The translations under genes were made by a program, and so were the position numbers. This document shows, in pieces, positions 11,601 to 23,600 of a stretch of 64,000 bases of DNA (its first letter is position 1; every line of letters begins with the position of its first letter). Under the pieces are notes generated by a model that ran no database searches, was not told the origin of the DNA, and was given only the letters and a program-made list of their open reading frames with translations. The DNA is taken from assembly GCA_038380435.1 (NCBI GenBank), contig JAWZYU010000034.1, positions 25,461,404 to 25,525,403 of the forward strand, written 5' to 3'. Source of the DNA: Ryuthela nishihirai (Eukaryota; Arthropoda; Arachnida; Araneae; Heptathelidae).

Positions 11601-14600
11601 CAACAGCTCGAATGAAAGAGTTCATCTCATCAACATCATTTGCCAAAAGGGCTAAATCATCAGCATAATATAAATCAGAAATTGTAGTATCCCCAGACCA
11701 TTCATGGCCAAAATCTTTCTGTTGCAGTGAATTTCGCATAACATAATCAATAACCAAACTAAAGAGAAAAGGAGACAAAATGCACCCATGTCGAACACCA
11801 GAAGTAATGCTAAAATAATTGCTACAAGCCTTACCAACTCTCACACACGACTCAGTGTTATTATAGAGAACTTTCATTAGGTTAACTAACTTGTCAGGTA
11901 TACCATGTGATATCACAATCAACCACAAATTATGACGATCAACAGAATCGAAAGACATTTTGAAATCAACAAAGCTGGAAACCAAAGGTTTCTGAAACTC
12001 TAAACATTTCTCAAGAATCTGCCTAAGTGAAAATATCTGATGTACACATCCCCTACAACTTCTGAATCCACATTGCTCATCACGCAATTGCCTGTCAACC
12101 AGATTCTTAATTCTATTAAGCAGAATGATACAAATAACTTTACCGGGAACAGAGAGTAGGCTGATACCCCTGTAGTTATCACAAGTACTACTATCACCTT
12201 TTTTGAAAATAGGGATAATAATAGCTCTGGTAAAATCCTTAGGAACCATGTCTTTATCATAAAATATATTCAAAATTTCAGTCATCCAAGTGGTAACCAA
12301 AACATTCCCAGCTCTAAGCATTTCCGTAGTAATTTCATCTACCATGGGGATTTATGAAGTTTAGGTTTAGAAATAGCCAAAATAACTTCAGATTGTGTTA
12401 TAGGGCCAACATTGCATCTGTCATCACCAATGCATCTGTCATCATTGCAAACAATGGGAGTAGAACTACCCACATTGGTTAGAACATCACTGAAATGCTT
12501 AGCCCACCTAGCCATGACAGAATCCTCACCTTGTATAACCTTACGTTGTTTATCCTTCAATCCCTGTATACCTGTTCGTTTTCTACCACATAAAACATTA
12601 ACTATCTGGTACAGCTCTCTGCTGTTGTGCTGTCTAACTGCTTCCTCGGCTATGTCAGTCAAGCCATCAAGCCAAAGATTGTTATCAGCAGCTAACTGAT
12701 CCTTTACACGTTTAGTAAGTCCTCTGTAATGCTTTCTATTAGGACTAGTAGGGTATTGATTAAGGACATTCCTGCAGTTCTTTCTTTCTGAAATAAGCTC
12801 AAGTGCCTTATCACTCAAATAATTCTGTCTCCTCTGCTCCTTTTTTCCCTAAAAGAGTATTGTTAGTTTCCAAAATAGCCTGTTTAAAATGGCCCCATTC
12901 TTCCTCAACTTCAGTAGTAAGGAAACCATGACTGCCATAATGACTAAGTAACCTATCATGGTACACTTCAGTTATAACTGTGTCTTTCAGAGCTTCAGTA
13001 TTAAAAGTAAACTTTTTAACCCTAGCACAACACTTTCTACGTTTAAGTTTCAAGACACTTTTAACAAGGTAATGGTCAGATCCAATTTCAGCTCCCGTAT
13101 ATGCCCTGGTATTCCTAACAAAACTAGCCCATTTGCTGTTAATTAATATATAATCAATCATATTCTTATGCAGCCTATCAGGTGAGACCCATGTGTACTT
13201 ATGTATGTCGCGATGTTTGTAGTAAGTGTTAGTTATTCTGAAACCATTGAGTTTACTTACCTGTAGGAGACGTTGCCCATTGCCATTGTAGCTACCAATA
13301 CCAAAAGAGCCTATCACCCCTCCCCAAAGATTAGAGTCAGTACCAACTTTGGCATTGAAGTCACCTAGAACAAGGGTAATATCTCCTTTCATGACAGAAT
13401 TCAAAATATCCTGAAGTTATCCGTAAAACCTATCCTTCTCATCCTCATCGGCATCCTGAATGGGGGCATAAAAGCATTTAGGTCAACTACCAATATAATA
13501 TTTTTATATTTAAATGATTTTAAAATAATTTCCAGCTATATTAAAAATGTATCAACTAATCCGTTTTCGACTCAGTAAATCAATAATATCATATATCTAA
13601 AATCACGTGACCTGTAAATGGTAGCTAGACCTGCCGGTTCTGTGCATCATCACTAGGGATTGGTACACAGTGTGTACCAATCCCTAGTGATGTAGTAGCG
13701 ACATCTTAGAAGTACAGGAAAAAAATTCTGTAGTCTTTAAAATAGTATCTTTAAAAAACAGAACTTAAAAAAAAAGAAATGTTTACGTTATAGAGCAACG
13801 CGAAATAGAGCAGACACATATTTAAAATCACATAAAATTTTGCAGTCACATTTTGAAATAAATTGAAATTAATAGTCATATGTTCAACAGACCTGTAAAT
13901 GGTAACTAGGCGTAAACTGGAAGGAGAGCTGTGCACCAATCCCTAGTGATGATGCAGAGACCGGCCAGGTCTAGCACCTAATGTCCGACCCCGCCTTCTC
14001 GTGGTGCAGGCCGTTAGTACCTTTCAAAAGAGATATTCTCTTTTGGAAGGGAACGGAAGTGGAGGGCTGCCAGTTCAATATGGCCTACTGATCTGGTCAT
14101 CTATGGCCACTTTTTTCTTTTTTTTCAAACCCTGCTGAGGAGTGGTCAACTTCACAGGGTCCTGCTGCTGATCACTTATACCTATTAGACTGGACTTGTT
14201 TATGGATTTGAGTTTGATTATGCATCCTGGACTTGGTGCACTGGTGAGCCTCTTTTGGGTAGTTGGAGAATGCTGCTGTGTTTTCTGTTTGCTTCTGAGT
14301 TGCCAGCCCTAAGTGAACAGAGGCATGGGATACCTTATATCACCTGGTGGATAATCCTAATCAGAGGCCATCGCAGGTACCTGAACCTTACTTAGCTAGT
14401 TGGGCATCGTCAATCCTAAACTGGAGTAATGTGTCTCAGTGAGGCCATATGGCTCTTGAAAAAGTCCACTTGAAAAGGTGGTGCCTGAAGTTCCTACCAG
14501 CATCGGTGACTTAAGCCTTTAGCAGAGGAGGAACAGGTCTTTGCCCCATGCCTGCGATCAGGGGCTGTTTGATATTGTTGGCCCTACCAATCTCAAAAAA

Positions 14601-17600
14601 CCTAATTTCTTTAAAAATACTACTAATCACTTTCTCTCTGCAGGAACGTGAGGCCATGTGGCTCTTGAAAAAGTCCACTTGAAAAGGTGGTGCCTGAAGT
14701 TCCTACCAGCATCGGTGACTTAAGCTTTTAGCAGAGGAGGAACAGGTCTTTGCCCCATGCCTGCGATCAGGGGCTGTTTGATATTGTTGGCCCTACCAAT
14801 CTCAAAAAACCTAATTTCTTTAAAAATACTACTAATCATTTTCTCTCTGCAGGAACGTGAGGACATTACATAGAGATTATTCTCTTGATGTCCTCATGCA
14901 GGAATTCCAGCGTTATAATCTAGATATTCTAGGCTTGCAAGAGACCAGATGTACAGGTAAAAGTGAAATACTTGAAAATAACTTTAAATTTCTATTTACA
15001 GGGAGGGAGGATGGAAAGCATCACCAAGGCGTTGTCTGCTGCTCAGCAGACATGCTAGTGATGCTCTTCTAGGATATGAGTGCATTAATGAAAGGTTTCT
15101 TACAGCAAAATTTCAGACAAGTATTAAAGACTTGAATGTTATCTGCTGTTATGCTCCCACTGAGGATGCTGATGAGGATGAGAAGGATAGGTTTTACGGA
15201 TAACTTCAGGATATTTTGAATTCTGTCATGAAAGGAGATATTACCCTTGTTCTAGGTGACTTCAATGCCAAAGTTGGTACTGACTCTGATCTTTGGGGAG
15301 GGGTGATAGGCTCTTTTGGTATTGGTAGCTGCAATGGCAATGGGCAACGTCTCCTACAGGTAAGTAAACTCAATGGATTCAGAATAACTAACACATATTA
15401 CAAACACCGCGACATACATAAGTACACATGGGTTTCACCTGATGGGCTGCATAGGAATATGATTGATTATATATTAATTAACAGCAAATGGGCTAGTTCT
15501 GTTAGGAATACCAGGGCATATAGGGGAGCTGAAATTGGATCTGACCATTACCTTGTTAAAAGTGTCTTCCAACTTAAACTTAAAAAGTGTTGTGCTAGGG
15601 TTAGAAAGTTTACTTTTAATACTGAAGCTCTGAAAGACACAGTTATAACTGAAGTGTACCATGATAGGTTACTTAGTCATTATGACAGTCATGGTTTTCT
15701 TACTACTGAAGTTGAGGAAGGATGGGGTCATTTTAAACAGGCTATTTTGGAAACTAACAATACTCTTTTAGGGAAAAAAGGAGCAGAGGAGACAGAATTA
15801 TTTGAGTGATAAGGCACTTGAGCTTATTTCAGAAAGAAAGAACTGCAGGAATGTCCTTAATCAATACCCTACTAGTCCTAATGGAAAGCATTACAGAGGA
15901 CTTACTAAACGTGTAAAGGATCAGTTAGCTGCTGATAAGAATTTTTGGCTTGATGGCTTGACTGACATAGCCGAGGAAGCAGTTAGACAACACAACAGCA
16001 GAGAGCTGTACCAGATAGTTAATGTTTTATGTGGTAGAAAACGAACAGGTATACAGGGATTGAAGGATAAACAACGTAAGGTTATAGAAGGTGAGGATTC
16101 TGTCATGGCTAGGTGGGCTGAGCATTTCAGTGATGTTCTAAACAATGTGGTTAGTTCTATTCCCATTGTTTGCAATGATGATAGATGCATTGGTGACTTT
16201 AATGTTGGCCCTATTACACAATCTGAAGTTAGTTTGGGTTATTTCTAAACTTAAACTTCATAAATCCCCATGGGTGGATGATATTACTACGGGAATGCTT
16301 AGAGCTGGGAATGTTTTGGTTACCACTTGGATGACTGAAATTTCGAATATATTTTATGATAAAGGCATGGTTCCTATGGATTTTACCAGAGCTATTATTA
16401 TCCCTATTTTCAAAAAAGGTGATCGCAGTTCTTGTGATAACTCTATGGGTATTAGCCTACTCTCTGTTCCAGGTAAAGTTCTTTCCATGAGTGTGCTTAA
16501 TAGAATCAAGAATCTGGTTGACAGTCAATTGCGTGATGAGCAATGTGGATTCAGAAGTGGTAGGGGATGTGTGGATCAGATATTTTCACTTAGGCAGATT
16601 CTTGAGAAATGTTTAGAGTTTCAGAAACCTTTGGTTGCTAGCTTTGTTGATTTCAAAAAGGCTTTCGACTCTATTGATCGTCATAATTTGTGGTTGATTG
16701 TGAGATGATATGGTATACCAGACAAGTTAGTTAACATAATGAAAGCTCTCTATAATAACACTGAGTCGTGTGTGAGAGTTGGTAAGGCTTATAGCAATTA
16801 TTTTAGCATTACTTCTGGTGTTCGACATGGGTGCATTTTGTCTCCTTTTCTCTTTAGTTTGGTTATTGTTTGTTATGCGAAATTCACTGCAACGGAAAGA
16901 TTTTGGCCATGAATGGTCTGGGGATACTACAATTTCTGATTTATATTAAGCTGATTATTTAGCCCTTTTGGAAAATGATGTTGATGAGATGAACCCTTTC
17001 ATGCGAGCTGTTGATGAAACTGGTACTAGAGTAGGTTTGGTTATAAACAGAGAGAAAACCAAATTGATGAAAATTAGTTAACCAGGCTGTGATTCAGTTA
17101 ATCTGAATGTTTTAAATCTTGATCAGCTGTCACAGTTTAATTACCTTGGGAGCTATGTAACAGATACTGGTGATTTGCGGCACGAGATTAACAGACGAAT
17201 AGGGATTGCTGCCGGGACTTTTTAAAATCTATGGAGATTGTGGAGAAATAGGCGTATACACCTAAAGGCTAAAATTAGACTATATCATATTTTGGTTCTT
17301 TCCAGAGTTAGATATGGTAGTGAAACTTGGACATTTTGTAAACAAGATAACAAAAAACTAGATGATTTTGATTCTATATGCTACGCAGTACCTTGGGCAT
17401 TATGTGGTTCAACTTTTTAAGTAATGATGAGGTTAGGCAAATGATTCAGCAACCTCCTTTAAGCAACATATTGTGCAGAGAGAGACTCTGTTGGTTTGGC
17501 CATATTTCCCTTATGGATAATTATAAATTGGCCAGTAGGGTTATGAATTGTGTGCCTAAAGGCCTCAAAAGCGGGGCAGACCTAGGATGCGGTGGGCAGA

Positions 17601-20600
17601 TAATGTCAAGCAGGACCTCGTTAGAATTGGTGTGCAGTGGCCGCATGCAGCAGATGTAGCTCAGGACAGATATGCTTGGAGAATTAAACTGCACGGTCTG
17701 GTTTTAACTCCGTAGCCCATGGCTGCTTGAGGATTATGTTAGTTAAGCCATAACGCCATGTGAAGCACTGCCAAAACGCCGTGTGTGGGTGAGCCATAAC
17801 CTGTGCACATTAAACAACACAATAAAGCACAGCTGTCGACTTGGTCCCCTCAACCAAACTTCTCTGAGCCCTAAGTATACCTGTGACTCAGCCATTTAAA
17901 TCATTGTGTACAAAAAAGTGCCAGTTAGGGCGAAAACAACCTAAAGCCTCTCTGGGTTAGCGTTAAGATTTTTTCTGCACAAAACTCCACACCCTGCTCT
18001 TGGTCAGTAGTGGATATCGATTGGCTTTAAAAGGCTGTCATATGTCGGATGGGCCGTTAGTTAAGCCATAACGCCATGTGAAGGGGAGCCAAAATGCCGT
18101 GTATGGGGGAGACATACCCTGTGCATATTAAAGAACAAAATGGAACGCAGCTGTCCACTGGGTCCCTTACTCCATCCTTCTCTTAGCTCTTAGGATACTT
18201 GTGACCTGGCTATTTGTCCCATTGTGTGCAAAAATCCTGCCAGTAATGGGTAAAACAACCCAAGCATCTCTGGGTGAGCGTTAAGATTTTTCCTCCACAA
18301 AACTCCCCACCCTGCTCTCGGTCAGTTGTGGATATCGATGGGCTTTGAAAGTCTGTCATATGTCGGATGGGCAATTAGTCAAGCCATAACACCATGTGAC
18401 CGAGAGCCAAAACGCTGTGTGTGGGAGAGCTATTATAGCCTGTGCATATTAAAGAACACAATAGAACGCATCTCTCCACTGGGTCCTCTCTCCCAACCTT
18501 CTCTGAACACTACTGACCTGTCTATGTAGCCGATTGTGTGCAAAAAAACTGCCACTATATTATTTAAACATCCCAAGCCTTTCTGGATTAGCGTTAAGAA
18601 TTTTTCTCCACAAAACTCTCTACCCTGCTCTCGGTCAGTAGTGGATATTGTTGGGATTTGAAAGGCTCTCATATGTTGGATAGACAATTAGTTAAGCCAT
18701 AACAACCTGTGACGGAGAGCCAAAACGCCGTGTGCGCGAGAACCATAGCCTGTGCACATTAAAGAACACAAAGGAACGCAGCTCTCCACTGGGTATGAAC
18801 CCACAACCTTCTCTGATCCCTAAGGATACTTGTGACCTGGCTATTTAGCCCATTGCGTGGGAAAAAGTGCCACTCATACACAATGGAACACAGCTGTCCA
18901 CTGGATCCCCTACTCCATCCTTCTCTTAGCTCTTAGGATACTTTTGACATGCCCATTTAGCACATTGTGTGCAAAAAACTGCTACTCATGGATAAAACAA
19001 CAAAAGCCTCTCTGGGTTAGTTAGCGTTAAAATTTTTCCCCACGAAACTCCCCACCCTGCTCTCGGACAGCAGCGGATATCGATGGGCTTTCAAAGGCTG
19101 TTCATATATCGGATGGGCAGTTACTTAAGCCATAAGGGCGTGTGAAGGACAGCCATATCTTTTGTACTTTAAAAAACAAAATGGAACACAGCTGTCCACT
19201 TGGCCCCTTCCCCCAACCTTGTCTAAGGTCTTAGGATACTTGTGAACTGGCTATTTAGCCCATTTTGTGCAAAAAACTGCCACTCATTGTTTAAACATCC
19301 CAAGCCTCTCTGGGTTAGCGTTAAGAATTTTTCTGCACAGAACTCCCCACCTTGCTGTCGGTCAGTTGTGGATATCGATGGGTGTTGAAAGGCTCTCATA
19401 TTTCGGATGGGCAGTTAGTTAACCCATAACTCCATGTAATGGAGAGCCAAAACGCCGTGTGTGCGAGAGCTATAGCCTGTGCACATTAAAGAACACAATG
19501 GAACACATCTCTCTACTGGTTCCCCACTCCCAACCTTCTCTGAACACTTAGGACACTTCTGACCTGTGTATGTAGCCGATTGTGTGCAAAAAACTGCCAC
19601 TCATTGTTTAAACATCCCAAGCCTCTCTGGATTAGCGTTAAGAGTTTTTTCTCCACGAAACTCCCCACCCTGCTCTCGGTCAGTAATGCATATTGTTGGG
19701 TTTTGAAAGGCTCTCATATGTTGTATGGACAATTAGTTAAGCCATAACACCATGTGACCAAGAGCCAAAAAAACGCTGTGTGTACGAGAGCCATAGCCTG
19801 TGCGCATTGAATAACACAATGGAACGCAGCTCTCCACTGGGTCTCCTCCCCCAACCTTCTTTTTCCCAAAACACCTTTCTTGATCTCTTAGGATATTTGT
19901 GATCTGGCTATTTAGCCCATTGTGTGGAAAAAGTGCCACTCATTGTTAAAACAACCCAAGCCTCTTTGGGTTAGCATTACGATTTTTTCTCCACAAAACT
20001 CTCCACTCTGCTCTCGGTCAGTAGTGGATATTGATAAGCTTTGAAAGGCCGTCATATGTCGGATGGGCAGTTAGTTAAGCCATAACGCCGTGTGAAGGAG
20101 AGCGAAAACGCCCTGTGTGGGAGAGCCATACACTGTGCTATTAAAGAAAGAGTGGATAGCCGTGATAGGAGGCTATATTCTCTCTCCTAAAACTTGTCTA
20201 GTGGGTCCCCTTCCATCAACTTTCTCTGAGACCTTGCGGTTCATATTACTTGACCATTTAGCTCATTTCGTGCTAAAAATTGCCGCTCAGTGGTAAAAAT
20301 AAGCCAACATTGTTTTTGGCACTGGCAATTGATATTTGTAATGAACTAAATTTCTTGATACAGCAATAAAATTTAATTGGTTATTTGGGTATTTTCACAC
20401 TTTCTTTTTCAGATACATCTCTATCGCTTACTGTTTCTACTTTCTGCTATTGTTGTCATCATCTTCTTCTTCGTAGGAATTTGCCTAGGTCCCACATTTC
20501 CTAAAAGCTTCGTTTGGCCGAAGGATCCGGATTGTCTCATGTCCCTTGGCGAAAAGTAAGGCAAAAATTACGACTATTATTTATGGTGAAAAATTAAAAT

Positions 20601-23600
20601 GATGAAATTTTCTAATTGGTTTAACGTTGAGCGATTAAACAATAACAATTAAATTTTTTTAAAAATGATTATGTTCCTATTGGGTCCTAAAAAGTTGAAA
20701 ATAAACCTGAATCATATCGGTGGTGCAATCAGTCACTGAGTTCGTATTCGCCCTTCAATAGAAGATTGGTCGTCGGCAATCTTTTCAAATAAATAAATCG
20801 GCGCCCTATCTTCATTCGAAGCGAATACGAACTCATTGACTTTGCACCATCGATATGTTTTAGGATTAATTTTTCTACTTTTTATGACCCTATAGGAATA
20901 TGGGTATTTTTGAAAATTTTTAATATATATATTTTTTTTTCACTAAAACACCTAACTTCATAAACTTTGATATAGGACTCATAAACATCGAGTACATTTA
21001 CCACCCTTTTCGATTTTGGATTACCACATTCCCCGCGCTTAGGATTAATTTTAAGGTAGCACATGGCATTGGAGATGTCACAAGTTTTAATTTGAGATAC
21101 GATTTAATTTGAGATAAAATCGAACCCCGGAAAATCCTCCTCCTCACATTTTATCAGGGGGAATAATGGGGGCAAAACTGTAAATAGTTTATGACCGTCA
21201 TTATACGAGCTTTCATTAGACACCTAAATCATAACTGTAAGCCATCGCATTTCGCTGACATAGTAGATCGTTTCCGTTATATAGGAGAGAAGAAAGCATG
21301 TTAGACCATTCATTTATAGCCTACGACAAACGTTGTCATTTGACGTATAGCTCGTTGCTTTCGGCACTCGCGTTCAAGAGATATAGAGGAACAATCATTT
21401 TCACATTTCTACCTTTTTTAGCGGAGACGAAAGCCTTTTTTCGCGGAGACGAAAGCCTGAGAAGGAGACAATTATTTATACCTACGATATTCCCCGCATG
21501 AGAAGCTTTCATTTGACATATAGCTTGTTACTTTTGGCATTCGTGTTCTAGAGATAGAGTGGAGCAAATGTTTGGAATTTCCCGCTTTTCAGGGGAGAAG
21601 GAAAATGGGAGGTCAATTTTTCATATTCTGAGACATTTCCCGCGTCACAAGCTTCCATTCGACACATAGCTCGTTACTTTCCACACTCGCATTCAGATGA
21701 TATAGTGGAACAATCATTTTCATATCTCCCATATTTTTAAGGATGGGGGATGAATGTTTCGTAACCTGCGACATTCCCCGCGTCAAAAGCTTTCATTTGG
21801 TAATAAATCATTTTCTGTTCATCGCGTTCGAAAGATATGGTGGAACAACGTTTTGTCAAATTCACAAACCGAACAACCGACAAATGCCAAAGCCAAAAGC
21901 AATAGAAAGATAGGCAATAAATAGGAAAGAAGTTTGGAAAGGTTGGTTGTTTATTTATTAAAGAAACATTTTTGGGTGGAAAATGAAAATACATCTGAGT
22001 AGAACTTTTAATTTTTCACGAAGTGGGAAAAATATTAAGGTTATAACAGTCCCCCCAAGAACAAATGAATAAAACGGTAAGTGTAATATACAACATTACC
22101 TGTCGTGCACCGCAGTGGGGAAGGAGATATATCGATTCTTTCGGGGCACTTGTAAGGGACGATTAATTAGTCCCTCTTAATTAACTTTCACCATTACCTT
22201 TGAAACCACCGGTTCGCGGTTTTTTTACACCCGTGCTGAGATTTGCCTCAAACGTGCTGCACTAAATGTCGTATAAAAAGACGAAAAACAGACTGATGTA
22301 CAAGAATAGTGGATGAACGACACAGTTTGTTTATATCCACACATATATTTACATAAGGAATGTGCTCGATTCCTTGGGTCTCAGCGGAGCTGGGGCGGGG
22401 GTGGGTCAGTCGGTAGAGCGCCAGGCTCGTAATCTGTAGTTCCCAGGTTCGAGTCCCAGCTGCGTCAGCGTTGAGATTTATCTCCGCAAAATTCCCCGCC
22501 CTGCCCACGGTCAGTAGGGGACACCGATGGGCTTGGAAAGGCCGCCGTCCGTCGGATAGGACGTTAAGCCGTGGCCCCGTGTGCGGGAGAGCCATACCCT
22601 GTACACGTTAAAGAACACGCTGGATGGCCTTGACGAGAGGCTACCATCTGTCTCCCAACAGTTCTCCAGTGGGTGCCGTCCCTCAACCTTCTTTGAGCCT
22701 TCGGGGTCCATGTGATCTGGCCATTTAGCCCATGGTGTGCAAAAAAGTGCCGCTCAGAAGTAAAACAACCGAACCCAACTCAGCGGGGTTGAATATCAGA
22801 ACTAATTGGCTTCCTAGACGTTCTTTTGGACTTCCTCCAATCAGCTCAAATTTAATCCGAATGCTGGTTTGCTACTGCAAGCATTCATATGATGAGGTGG
22901 AAATTTGTACTTTACAGAAATGTGTTTACCGACCTCAAAATTCGTTGAGAGGATATTCAAACCTTGCCTAAACTGCCTGGTTCACACAGAATCGTTCCTT
23001 GGTTCCCACAGAACCGAACCGTCTTCTAAAGTGTTTTTGAGAAAGGGCTGTGTCCCCCTGACACAATGAAAAAACGACCTTCCTGTTCGTCAGCCACCGC
23101 TTAGTCTGCCCTTCTTGTTTACGAGCTTCTCTCTGTCACCCACACTGCGGTTTATTATCCTTGTTCATGACACTATTTATAACTAGTCTCATCCCCTTCA
23201 TTCGATTCTTACACCCCTATATTCGATTACGACATCGCCACATCCTTCGCTCTGATAATAAAATGTTTTCTACTCCCAAGATTTTCAAAGCTAAGTTCAG
23301 TGAAATTTCTTTTGCCTTTCAAGCAACCTGAACTTGGAACTCTCTACCGAGCGATATCACTTCTTTAAATTCTAAAACAAAATTCAAAAACTCTATTTCT
23401 CCACTCGTATTAGAATATTGAAACATTTGACCAACAATATCTCCTCACCCCTATTCCCACTCCCCATCTTTGCCCTTTGTCTGGATTATCCGCAATCTTT
23501 TTTATTTTCCCTATTCATTCATTTAATATTACTCTCTGTTGTATTAAACCTCCTTTTCTTCCCCCTAAGTTTTCTATGTTTTTTTTTTATCATATTTCAT

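Larger units (their letters stand above)
5640..20412 (+). other. Proposed intron 1 (14.8 kb), if exon 1 is right
   Basis: Bounded by GTAAGT and TTTTTCAG. It contains SINEs, a tandem array with an inversion, a Tc1 scrap, most RTE-like LINE copies and the SINE-derived satellite. Stretches 5640-6018, 6931-7160, 8066-8599, 9839-10243 and 10533-10856 are AT-rich with no gene or repeat that I recognise. Confidence 0.35.

Noticed and set aside
20377..20412. An upstream in-frame start for the anchor exon
   Set aside because: The first codon there is TTG, not ATG, and the stretch is a polypyrimidine tract ending in CAG, so it reads as a splice acceptor.
22779..22975. A GT23 N-terminal exon after the SINE
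   Set aside because: An open frame with several Cys and Trp residues is present but none of the GT23 motifs, and it begins within the SINE tail.
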